The notes under the pieces: generated by a model
What the model saw: the letters and a program-made list of their open reading frames with translations, nothing else
Database searches by the model: none
What the model was told of the DNA's origin: nothing
Assembly: GCF_009937975.1 (NCBI RefSeq)
Contig: NZ_AP018441.1
Span: 3,472,001-3,536,000, forward strand
DNA from: Undibacterium sp. YM2
GTDB lineage: Bacteria; Pseudomonadota; Gammaproteobacteria; Burkholderiales; Burkholderiaceae_D
Reading direction: 5' to 3'
Length of the DNA: 64,000 nt
In this document: positions 9,442 through 17,861 of the stretch, piece after piece
Position numbering within the stretch: position 1 is the stretch's first letter
Layout: every line of letters starts with the position of its first letter
Translations under genes and position numbers: made by a program

Positions 9442-10974
9442 TTAGCTGGTCTGCATTTGCTGCTGAAAAGTCAGTACGATAAATTCTGCAGGATGCACCA
9501 GCGCGACCATGACCGTGACATTCATCACGCCGTCGAGTATGTCCTGGGCCGTCATGGTAGTTCCCAACCCTACACTGACACTATATGCATCTGCTGGTTT
9601 ACTGCCAACCAGTGCACCGTACTTCCATTGCGCATTCAAGAAATTGCTGATCGTCGAAGTGACGGCCATCCAGGTCTGGTTATTGTTGGCCTGAAACACA
9701 TAAGTTTGCAAGGCGGCTTTGATGGATTGCTCAAGCATGATGACCGTACGCCTGACACTGATGTAGCGCCAGTCGTCGCTATTCCCCGCCAGGGTACGGG
9801 CGCCCCAGACCAACAAGCCATAATTGGGAAAAGTGCGTATCGCATTCACGGCCAGGCCATTCAAGGGCACATTCAAGCTGCCCTGTTCCTGGTCGCTAAT
9901 CGTCACCACAGGAGAAATGGCATTGATGATGGTTGTATTGGCGGGCGACTGAAAAACACCAAAGGTGTGATCGGTACGTGCATATACGCCAGCCATCGCT
10001 GCTGCTGGCGGCAACAGGTTAACGCTGGTAGCGATATTGTTCATGCAGGTTTGATACAGAGGTGATACTGCCATCAGGCTTTGATGGCGCTGCCGCACTG
10101 CCACTGCATCACCCGCCTGAGTCAACGAGCTGACAATACTGAGATAAGACTGCAACCTGGGCGCTGGCGCATCTGTTGCAGAGGGTGGAAATAAAGTGGG
10201 TGCTTCCGTCGTCAAATCTGCCACCAGTAAAGCCAAGGTGGCGGCTGAAATCCATCTGTAGTCGATATCACTCATGCTGACGATATTCGTGTTCAGCCAG
10301 GGATAATAACTGACACCATATTTATTGAACTCTTCACCGAGCCCGGCAATCCTGTAAAAACCACCGCTACCCGCACCACCTGTAATGGGGTCCTGTGCAG
10401 TGCCATCCGCAGGCAAATAGCCATTGTGCACATCCAGTACACACATGAGATGTTGCGATTGCTCACAGCTTTGCAATGCCAGTTGCGATACGCTGGCCCA
10501 GTCATCGAGGCTGAGATGCACAGCATCTGGCATGACCAGCAAATCGGCTTCTGTGCAGCCAGCAGCTATGGGCAGCGCGTTGGTATACGCTTCTTTGCCA
10601 AAGGCGCCAGCATCAATCACCTCATCATACGTACCAAGAGAAAGTACATAGCAAATCCCGCCACCATTATTGAAAAACAATTCCAGGCCGAAGTACAGGC
10701 CAAAAGCTGGCGCGGCATTATTGGCCTGGTATGGCGGTGTTGCCTGACTATTGCTGACGTAGTCATACTCTATCTGTGGAGCAGCACCAAAGATATCAAT
10801 GTACTCGGCCAGTGACGAAATGCGTACAGGCAGAGTTGCATTGGCTGCCTTGGCGCTGTTTTTTTCTGTATAGCCAAGAAATACCGGAATACCGGTGGGC
10901 ACTGCCACCACGGCACTGGAAAAACCATCCACCTCAGTAACATAAACACCTGGTGTTGCGCGTTGCTCTGTCAT
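9442..10974 (-). CDS. Orphan phage-type contractile tail sheath protein
   Basis: The protein (510 aa) has the hallmarks of contractile tail sheath subunits as found in myophages, R-pyocins and extracellular contractile injection systems. It starts TEQRATPGVYVTEVDGFSSA, continues with VPTGIPVFLGYTEK, and has the typical C-terminal domain ending in MVALVHPAEFIVLTFQQQM. In sheaths this C-terminal domain binds the inner tube. The length is normal and the frame intact. No tube, baseplate, spike, AAA ATPase or other tail gene lies within the 9 kb before or the 50 kb after it. The neighbours are a cupredoxin and a DUF924 gene. Whether it still assembles into anything is unknown. Confidence 0.85.
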   Translation of the reverse strand: MTEQRATPGVYVTEVDGFSSAVVAVPTGIPVFLGYTEKNSAKAANATLPVRISSLAEYIDIFGAAPQIEYDYVSNSQATPPYQANNAAPAFGLYFGLELFFNNGGGICYVLSLGTYDEVIDAGAFGKEAYTNALPIAAGCTEADLLVMPDAVHLSLDDWASVSQLALQSCEQSQHLMCVLDVHNGYLPADGTAQDPITGGAGSGGFYRIAGLGEEFNKYGVSYYPWLNTNIVSMSDIDYRWISAATLALLVADLTTEAPTLFPPSATDAPAPRLQSYLSIVSSLTQAGDAVAVRQRHQSLMAVSPLYQTCMNNIATSVNLLPPAAAMAGVYARTDHTFGVFQSPANTTIINAISPVVTISDQEQGSLNVPLNGLAVNAIRTFPNYGLLVWGARTLAGNSDDWRYISVRRTVIMLEQSIKAALQTYVFQANNNQTWMAVTSTISNFLNAQWKYGALVGSKPADAYSVSVGLGTTMTAQDILDGVMNVTVMVALVHPAEFIVLTFQQQMQTS

Positions 10975-11013
10975 GCCTGATACTCCCTGGTAGTGTGCCT
11001 GATAATTTCGGCT

Positions 11014-11613
11014 TTAAAATGATGAGCCGGGTCCAGCTAAAAATGCCAGCTCATCCGCAGTAGATGTACGTCCGAGTATCGCATTCCTGTGCGGGAAACG
11101 ACCAAAGCGGCCAACGATCGCGCGGTGTTTTATCGCGAACTTATAAAAACCATCGAAAATCTCACGCTGTGCTTCTGGAGCCTCGCGCCGCAATGCGTCA
11201 TACAAAGCAACCGATTTGTCCTGATCTGCCAGCGACTCTGAATGTTCAAGTGGCAAATAAAAGAATACTCTTTGTATGGGGCGCAACTGACGGTCTGCCT
11301 GCAATTGCAGCCCTGCCTCACAGTAAATCCTGGCCTGCGCATCGTAGGCAAAAGATTCAGGCAGGTTCCTGTACATATTCCTGGGGAACTGATCACAAAG
11401 AATAATCAGCGCCAGTCTGCCCTCGGCGGTATTTTCCCAGCCCGACAATTCCCCCTGTATGGCTTGCTCGGTCAGGTTGGCAAAACCATCCCTGATTGCA
11501 GCATCGAGGTCATCGCTCTTGGACCACCATAGCTTGGCCTGGGATTGCGCAGTCTTTGCATCGTCGGCATCCAGGCCAAACCAGAAATTTAATACTGCAT
11601 GTACATCATCCAT
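11014..11613 (-). CDS. DUF924 family protein
   Basis: This 199-aa cytoplasmic protein matches the DUF924 family, which has a helical, TPR-like fold and no established biochemical role. The recognisable segments are VLNFWFGLDADDAKTAQ at the N-terminus, IILCDQFPRNMYR near residue 75, FFYLPLEHSES near residue 120, and GRFGRFPHRNAILGR near the C-terminus. It is upstream of the sheath gene on the same strand with a 39-base gap, so co-transcription is possible, though no functional link is known. Confidence 0.85.
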   Translation of the reverse strand: MDDVHAVLNFWFGLDADDAKTAQSQAKLWWSKSDDLDAAIRDGFANLTEQAIQGELSGWENTAEGRLALIILCDQFPRNMYRNLPESFAYDAQARIYCEAGLQLQADRQLRPIQRVFFYLPLEHSESLADQDKSVALYDALRREAPEAQREIFDGFYKFAIKHRAIVGRFGRFPHRNAILGRTSTADELAFLAGPGSSF

Positions 11614-11686
11614 CTATGCGCCCCTCAGATTTAAGCTTCATTGTGAGCAATTTTATCTTTTCATTAAGGAAATTAATAATTCTTTT

Positions 11687-11706
11687 ATTTCTGTCTTGAC
11701 TGAAAT
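11687..11706. promoter_or_regulatory. Operator candidate 1 overlapping the regulator promoter
   Basis: An imperfect palindrome begins ATTTCTGTC and ends GACTGAAAT. It matches 17 of 20 positions of the palindrome at 12332-12351 in front of the next gene. It covers the -35 element of the regulator promoter, which suggests autorepression. Confidence 0.6.
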
Positions 11707-11724
11707 TAAGGAATTAACTACACT
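11696..11724 (+). promoter_or_regulatory. Sigma-70 promoter of the GbsR/MarR-type regulator
   Basis: TTGACT (11696-11701) and TACACT (11719-11724) are separated by exactly 17 bases. The expected start point, six to seven bases after the -10, falls on the ATG at 11731. The mRNA would then be leaderless. Confidence 0.6.
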
Positions 11725-11730
11725 GTGCTC

Positions 11731-12264
11731 ATGGAACTTACACCCGTCAAACAAAAATTTATCCTACACTGGGGCGAAATGGGCACCTTATGGGGTGTTA
11801 ACCGTACCGTGAGCCAGATTCATGCTCTGCTGTATATCGTCGGCTGCCCCATGCAGGCAGAAGAAATTGCAGACACTTTGGGTGTAGCAAGATCGAATGT
11901 GTCCAATTCGCTCAAAGAGCTGCAAAACTGGAAGCTGGTGAAACTGGCGCATGTCATGGGTGACCGCAGGGCGCATTATGAAACTTCGCTGGATGTCTGG
12001 GAATTGTTCCGCACGGTAGTACGTGAACGCAAGGAAAGAGAATTCAATCCTACCATCGCTACCCTGCAGCAATGTCTGGATAGCCCGGAACTGGATCAGG
12101 AAGACAAGGCCACGCAGTTGCGTATAGCAGAAACCCTGGCGTTGATGAAGACCGTCACCACCTGGACTGATGAAATGCTGCGACTGGAACCGAATACCCT
12201 GATGAAGCTGTTGAAGATGGGTGCGGCGGTACAAAAATTTGTGCGTGGGGATGACAAGCAATAA
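11731..12264 (+). CDS. GbsR/MarR-family transcriptional regulator
   Basis: A 177-aa DNA-binding protein with an N-terminal winged helix-turn-helix: AEEIADTLGVARSNVSNSLK (about residues 43-62) is the helix-turn-helix, followed by a wing around HVMGDRRAHYETS. The rest is helical and probably dimerises, as in the GbsR branch of the MarR superfamily. The start is ATG 11731, the predicted transcript start; a GTG two codons earlier would lie upstream of it. The nearly identical palindromes at 11687 and 12332 suggest that it represses itself and the downstream DCC-SDR-DUF2269 genes. Its ligand is unknown. Confidence 0.85.
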   Translation: MELTPVKQKFILHWGEMGTLWGVNRTVSQIHALLYIVGCPMQAEEIADTLGVARSNVSNSLKELQNWKLVKLAHVMGDRRAHYETSLDVWELFRTVVRERKEREFNPTIATLQQCLDSPELDQEDKATQLRIAETLALMKTVTTWTDEMLRLEPNTLMKLLKMGAAVQKFVRGDDKQ

Positions 12265-12331
12265 GCTTGCTGCAACAGTATTCATCTGATTCGCACAAGA
12301 AAAAATGCTCATGCATTTTTTTTGAAGATAA

Positions 12332-12351
12332 ATTTCTGTTTAGACAGAAAT
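12332..12351. promoter_or_regulatory. Operator candidate 2 upstream of the DCC operon
   Basis: A palindrome with perfect arms ATTTCTGT and ACAGAAAT separated by TTAG. It lies 41 bases before the ATG of the DCC gene and closely matches the palindrome at 11687-11706. It is the likely binding site of the adjacent regulator. No clear -10 element is visible downstream; the region 12361-12378 is a GTTAAA repeat. Confidence 0.6.
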
Positions 12352-12392
12352 GTCAGAAATAAAAGTTAAAGTTAAAGTTGAGAAAGATTAAA

Positions 12393-12830
12393 ATGAGCGA
12401 CTATCCACTGACCCTTCTGTACGACGCATCCTGCCCTGTCTGCAAGCTGGAGATGGACAATTTGCGTGAGCGCGATCAATTGAATAAATTGAATTTCATT
12501 GATGCTTCAGCACCTGGTTTTGATGTCGCAAAATATGGCGTGAGTTTGACAGAAGTGATGCGCGTCATTCATGGCATCAAACCCGATGGTACAGTCGTGA
12601 CTGGTGTAGAAGTCATACACCTCGCCTATCGCGCCGCTGGTCTGGGTTGGCTGACGGCATTCAGTAATTGGCCGATACTCAAACCCATCTGCAACTGGGG
12701 CTATGAGCATTTCGCCAAAAACCGTCACTGGGTTTCTGAAGTATTTGCCGATTCCATCTTGCGCATTGCTGCAAGACGCGCTGAAAAACGGAGCCGCGCT
12801 TGCAAAGAAGGTCGCTGCGACATCAAATAG
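12393..12830 (+). CDS. DCC family thiol-disulfide oxidoreductase-like protein (DUF393)
   Basis: This 145-aa protein belongs to the DCC/DUF393 family, thioredoxin-fold proteins named after the motif seen here as LLYDASCPVCKLEMDNL (residues 7-23), with a CPVC redox centre. Other family features are FIDASAPGFD and GVEVIHLAYRAAG. The substrate is not known. ATG 12393 has GAGAAAG 6 bases upstream; an in-frame TTG at 12378 would include it. It is the first gene of a likely three-gene operon with an SDR/DoxX protein and a DUF2269 membrane protein. The C-terminus is basic and has two Cys. Confidence 0.85.
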   Translation: MSDYPLTLLYDASCPVCKLEMDNLRERDQLNKLNFIDASAPGFDVAKYGVSLTEVMRVIHGIKPDGTVVTGVEVIHLAYRAAGLGWLTAFSNWPILKPICNWGYEHFAKNRHWVSEVFADSILRIAARRAEKRSRACKEGRCDIK

Positions 12831-12909
12831 AATTTACGCAAAACCGACACAGTTGCAGTGCAGCGCCTTGACCGGACAATTTTGCATAAGCCCTTACAAA
12901 AACAAGATC

Positions 12910-14235
12910 ATGAAAATTTTTATCTGCGGCGCCCAAGGTTTTTTAGGCCGTCATATCAGTCAGGTTTTGCAAGATGCCGGGCATGAAATCTGCCACGGTG
13001 TACGCAAACCCAAACTGCCTGAACGCCTGACTGTTCCTCAAGAAATAGCGATCAATTATGCGCAGGATACCGAGCCAGCCATCTGGGAAAAACGTCTGCG
13101 CAGCCTTGGGCAAATTGATGTCATCATCAATGCCGTCGGCATACTCAATGAAACACCAGAATTAAGTTTCGACGCCATCCATCGCGATGCACCTGCTGCC
13201 TTGTTTTATGCAGCAGCCAGATGTGGCGTCAAAGCAGTCGTACAAATATCCGCCTTGGGTGCTGCGAACGAAGCTGAACATCCAGAAACCATGACAGGCT
13301 ATATGCGCAGCAAGCGCGCTGCTGACAAGGCATTGATAGATCTCGGCCCTGGTGGCCTCAGCTACCTGATCCTGCGCCCTTCTTTGGTGGTTGGCATTGA
13401 TGGTGGCAGCAGCCAGCTATTCCGCGGCATGGCCAGCTTGCCTGTGCTTGGTTTGCCGGGGCGTGGTGAGCAACAAGTACAACCCGTTCATGTAGATGAC
13501 TTGTGTGAAGCAATCGCGCTCTGGCTTGCTGATGAAAACCGTCATAGCATGGTCTTGAATGCCGTTGGCCCGCAAGCGCTGTCTTACCGGCGCATGCTGG
13601 AAATTTATCGAACAGCCATGGGCATGCCTGCGCAATGCATGTTTTCTATTCCCATGCCTGTGATGCGCTTCGCCGCCCGGGCAGCCACGCTGTTACCGCA
13701 AAATCTGCTGACACCAGATAGCTTACGCATGCTCGAGCAAGACAATATTGCTGATGCCACCGACTTTGTTGCACATCTGCGCAGGCCAGCAAAATCGCAT
13801 AAAGACTGGTTCACAGGCATCCCCGCCAATATGCTCGCCAGCAGCGCGATTGCAGGCTGGAGCCTGCCATTGTTTCGTTATGCACTGGCGCTGGTCTGGT
13901 TCGTCACTGCCGCCGTGTCGTTTGGCCTTTACCCCATCTCCGGCAGCCTGGCTTTACTGCAACCTCTTGGCCTTAGCGGTGCGCCTGCGATGTTCATGCT
14001 GATGGCCGGATCGACGCTGGATCTGTGCCTGGGTTTGGCTACCCTGCTCTGGCCAAGGCGCATTTTATGGCTGATGCAAATTGTCCTGATTGTCGGTTAT
14101 AGCGGCATCATTGCGATTTACTCGCCTGAATATTATTTACATCCATTTGGCCCGGTCCTGAAAAACCTTCCTATCCTGGCTTTACTCGCTTATTTATTTG
14201 CTCATCAAACAGACACACGAAAAGACACAAAATGA
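12910..14235 (+). CDS. SDR/NAD(P)-dependent epimerase-type protein with C-terminal DoxX-like membrane domain
   Basis: This 441-aa protein is a fusion. Residues 1-290 form an atypical short-chain dehydrogenase with the nucleotide-binding motif GAQGFLGRH and a YMRSK (YxxxK) catalytic pair near residue 135. Residues 310-440 contain about four membrane helices (ALALVWFVTAAVSFGLYPIS, LMLMAGSTLDLCLGLATLLW and others) like DoxX or DoxX-like domains. The NAD-binding domain probably faces the cytoplasm. The frame is open farther upstream, but this overlaps the DCC gene; the Rossmann motif immediately after ATG 12910 fixes the start. It overlaps the DUF2269 gene by 4 bases (ATGA). Confidence 0.85.
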   Translation: MKIFICGAQGFLGRHISQVLQDAGHEICHGVRKPKLPERLTVPQEIAINYAQDTEPAIWEKRLRSLGQIDVIINAVGILNETPELSFDAIHRDAPAALFYAAARCGVKAVVQISALGAANEAEHPETMTGYMRSKRAADKALIDLGPGGLSYLILRPSLVVGIDGGSSQLFRGMASLPVLGLPGRGEQQVQPVHVDDLCEAIALWLADENRHSMVLNAVGPQALSYRRMLEIYRTAMGMPAQCMFSIPMPVMRFAARAATLLPQNLLTPDSLRMLEQDNIADATDFVAHLRRPAKSHKDWFTGIPANMLASSAIAGWSLPLFRYALALVWFVTAAVSFGLYPISGSLALLQPLGLSGAPAMFMLMAGSTLDLCLGLATLLWPRRILWLMQIVLIVGYSGIIAIYSPEYYLHPFGPVLKNLPILALLAYLFAHQTDTRKDTK

Positions 14236-14705
14236 ACACCTATCTCTTGCTTAAAACTCTGCATGTCCTGTCTTCTGTCTTACTGGTTGGCACCGGTTTT
14301 GGCTCGGCGTTTTATATGTTTTTCACCAATCGCAGCAGGCAATTCAAGGCACAAGTCGTGGTTGCACGGCTGGTAGTACTGGCTGACTGGTGCTTTACCA
14401 CACCTGCCGTAATCATCCAGCCACTGACCGGCTTTGCCATGGTGCACATGGCAGGCTGGCCCTTGAGCACACCCTGGATCATGTGGTCCTTTGTCTTGTA
14501 CCTGTTTGCCGGTGCCTGCTGGTTGCCTGTGGTGTGGTTGCAAATACGCATGAAAGCCATGCTCGAAGTTGCTGATGCCAACAACACGACTGTGCTGCCA
14601 GAGCTGTACTGGCGCTATGCAAAGATATGGGAATGGCTGGGCTATCCCGCATTCATCGCCATGATAGGTGTGTACTTTTTGATGGTGAACAAGCCCAGTT
14701 TTTGA
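14232..14705 (+). CDS. DUF2269 family integral membrane protein
   Basis: A 157-aa membrane protein with about four transmembrane helices: LLKTLHVLSSVLLVGTGFGSAFYMFF at the N-terminus, a second around residues 50-72, WIMWSFVLYLFAGACWLPVVW, and a C-terminal GYPAFIAMIGVYFLMV. It matches the DUF2269 family, found with SDR/DoxX and DCC proteins. The ATG overlaps the previous stop codon (ATGA), implying translational coupling. A weak 7-bp hairpin (CAGCCAG ... CTGGCTG, 14736-14767) follows the gene. Confidence 0.82.
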   Translation: MNTYLLLKTLHVLSSVLLVGTGFGSAFYMFFTNRSRQFKAQVVVARLVVLADWCFTTPAVIIQPLTGFAMVHMAGWPLSTPWIMWSFVLYLFAGACWLPVVWLQIRMKAMLEVADANNTTVLPELYWRYAKIWEWLGYPAFIAMIGVYFLMVNKPSF

Positions 14706-14777
14706 CGGCTAAGTACAGCCAGAGACATCCAAATACAGCCAGCCTGCTGACGGCAACAGACTGGCTGCCCTCACCAT

Positions 14778-17700
14778 TTAATGCAGCGCCTCATAGAATT
14801 CTGCCTCAATAATCGACAGCGCTCCTTTGGCGACGACTTTGGCACCGGTATCCGTATTCTTTTGATTGGCAACCTCCTGCAGGGTAAATGCCTTGTCGCT
14901 GTCACTTGCAATACCGGTCAATTCGACTTTGACGACACTGCCCTGTACAGCTTTCAAAGGCAGGCTGGCATAGCCCAGGCTCTTGGTTGTCAAGCCCTCG
15001 TACACCAGCTTGCCATCAACACTGATACGTATAGGGTAGCTGCGCTCACGCCAGCCAGTGAATTTGAAAACGGCTTCGGTCAGCGTGGCAGGACGAGCCA
15101 GCTCATAGGCTATCCATGCTTCACCAGGCACACTGCTGCTATGCCAGGCGGTGGTTTCATCGTCATCAAAGGACTTTGCTGCAGCATCGGCATTGCTACC
15201 CGCTGTAACCTTGGCAATATCCATCGCCAGGCGCGATGCCTTGAATGAAGGAGTAGCCGGTGTCGGGCCACGCCCCAGATAGGAAGGTAATTGTTCACTC
15301 GCCAGTTGCGTACCCAGACCTGCATCTACTCTGACCGGTTTTGTAGTCATTTCCAGACTCGCTGATCGCAAGCCTGCGGTGGTGGCAGTCAGGCGTACTT
15401 TTCCGGCCTGGGTAGCGCTGCGTAACAGCACCCGATTGACACCACCCTCCACCGGCAAACTGGAAGACAAGATGAAATTATTTTCACCTTGCGCAATACC
15501 GCCGCGCCATTCTGCCGGACCATCCAGTTTGAAATCAACCAGATTCAATGCTACAGGATTGCGCTGGCCGTTTGCGTCTATGACTTCCACCTCAACCAAC
15601 GCCAGGTCCGCGCCATCGGCACGCCAGCCAGTTGGCGCAGCTTTGACACTCAGGCGCAAGGCTACCGGTTCACCCGCTGTTTTCAAAACGGTTTCACAAA
15701 GCTTCTTGCCATCTGCGGCATAACCAACGGCGCGCAACTCACCGGCCTGCCAGCTTACGTCCCTGAAGCTGAACAGGAAGCGTGAACTCTGCTCACCCTT
15801 GCCGAGTGATTTACCATTCAGGAACAGTTCCACTGCATCTGCACTGGACACCACTGTTATCGCTTTGGTGGTCGCTGGCGTGTAATTCCAGTGGCCTATG
15901 ATATGTATGCGTGGCTGTTCTACATCCACCCAGCCATCCCAGATCACCTGGTGAGCGTAGAAGCCATCTTTGGGAATCCGCATGGCATCGACTTCGCCAC
16001 TACGGCGATAATTTTCTGCGCCGCGATGGTGGGTATTGGTGTCAGAGAAAACGATATTGACACCGCCGCTGCTGACACGCCTGCCAGTGCCCGGACGCTC
16101 ACGCCAGTAGTCATACCAGCGCTGTACATTTTCTATGGCGTGGGAATCCTGATTGCGGTTATAGATGCTGGCGTCCTGCCCCTTGTGCAGAGGGCCATCG
16201 CCATCCTTGTGATACGGTGCAGTATAGTTATCCCAGTATTTTCGCAAGCCTTCATCACGCGAATATTCCATGGCCCAGAATGGCAGTCTGGCACTCTTAT
16301 TGATGTATAGCATTTCACCGCCATATTCTGCCACCTGGCTATTCAGCATTTCCCGGCTGCCAGCAGCGCGCCCGCCATATGGGTCATATTGATCACGTAT
16401 GGCTTTCATCTCGCGCATATGGGCTTCGCTGATGCCCTTGTTGCCGGCTTCATAGAACAGGATGCTGGGATTATTGCGGTTATAAATGACGGCATCCCGC
16501 ATCAATGCCACCCTTTGTTCCCAACGACGGCCATCAACATCCGCTTCAGAGTCACCTGCTGGCATGGCTTGTATCAGCCCTACCCTGTCGGCAGATTCCA
16601 CATCCTGCTTCCATGGTGTCACGTGCATCCAGCGCACCAGGTTACCATTGCTTGCTACCATCAATTGATTGCTGTAGTCGCTTAACCAGGGCGGCACTGA
16701 CATGCCAACTGCAGGCCATTCATTCGAAGTACGTTGTGCATAGCCATGCATTTGCAGTACACGGTCATTCAGTTTGATCATGCCATTCGCAAATTCAGTT
16801 TTGCGAAAACCGGTGCGGGTATGTACGGTATCCACCGCGCGGCCATTCACTTTCAGAGTGGTGCTGACATCGTAGAGATAGCCATAGCCCCAGCTCCAGA
16901 AATTCAGCTTGCCTACGCGTGCTGCGGCTTTGACATTCGCAGTCTGTCCAGCGTCTATAGTTAGGGCCGGGCTGGCAAATGCAGCGACTTTTTTGCCATC
17001 CAGATCAGTGATGACAACTTCATAGACAAGCTTGCTGGCTCCCCCGTTTCATTCCTGACCTGGGACTCTGCAGTAATCGTGGCGGCCTTGCCAGCCACAT
17101 CAAAATCCTGCGCATAGATGTAAGTGCCGGTAGTACCCAGATTGGAATATAAGGGCAAGGTCTGGTACAGACGGCCACTCAGATGCAGGCGGATATTCTT
17201 GGGGATGCCACCATAATTCGCATTGAAATTATTGTTAGACCATTGATAGCGCTGGTTAGTCGCTTTTTCATGATAATCCCAGGCATTGTCGGTGCGCACT
17301 GCAATCGTGTTTTCTCCCTCAGTCACGGCCTCGCTGATATCGACGCCAAAGGCCATGACGCCGTTTTCATGCAAGGCAAGGGATTTGCCATTCACAAAAA
17401 TTTCTGCCGCCTGGCGTACGCCTTCAAATTCAAGGAAGACCTTGCCCGCCAAAGCACTGGCGGGCAAACTAAAACGCTTACGATACCAGGCGATGCCAGT
17501 CGACAAATCAGCGATATCTTTTTTAAAAGCTTCGTCTTCATTCCATGCGCGCGGCAGAGTAACCGCCTTCCAGCTAGCATCATCAAATGCAGGGCTGGCT
17601 GCGCCTGGTGCATCGCCGACAAATAGTTTCCAGCCAGGGTTGAAGTCATAGGTACTGCGCGCCGGGATAGCGGGACTAGTCTGTGCTGCTTGCAGCATAT

Positions 17701-17806
17701 CCGTATGCAATCCTGCAGACAAACCTATAAACAGGAATAAGCAGTTGCTGAAAAATGGCCGCAGTGCCCGCAGCAATCGTAGTGTTCGCATGGAATACAT
17801 ACCCAT
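14778..17806 (-). pseudogene. Glycoside hydrolase family 2 enzyme, interrupted by a frameshift
   Basis: Two minus-strand frames (17806-16961 and beyond, then through 14778) join into one GH2 protein of about 1009 aa. The shift lies at 17041-17045, a run of five C on the plus strand: six would restore the frame. Before it are a signal peptide, the sugar-binding jelly-roll domain (TGIAWYRKRFSLP, VFVNGKSL-like) and part of an Ig domain. After it come the TIM barrel (MHGYAQRTSNEWPAVGMSVPPW; NNPSILFYEAGNKG; FWAMEYSRDEG), a DUF4982-like domain (VELFLNGKSLGKG) and a C-terminal discoidin-like domain (FDDDETTAWHSS). The usual acid/base Glu of GNE is Lys here. The substrate is unknown; a beta-galactosidase-like activity is the family default. 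It follows gudD by 55 bases. Confidence 0.8.
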
Positions 17807-17861
17807 AAATGGTTGAGGTCAGTACAAATTGTCGATGCAGAATATGAAACGGCGATGCGCA

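Noticed and set aside
12703..12909. Upstream extension of the SDR/DoxX protein
   Set aside because: The frame stays open but overlaps the DCC gene. The Rossmann motif begins right after ATG 12910, so the longer version is unlikely.
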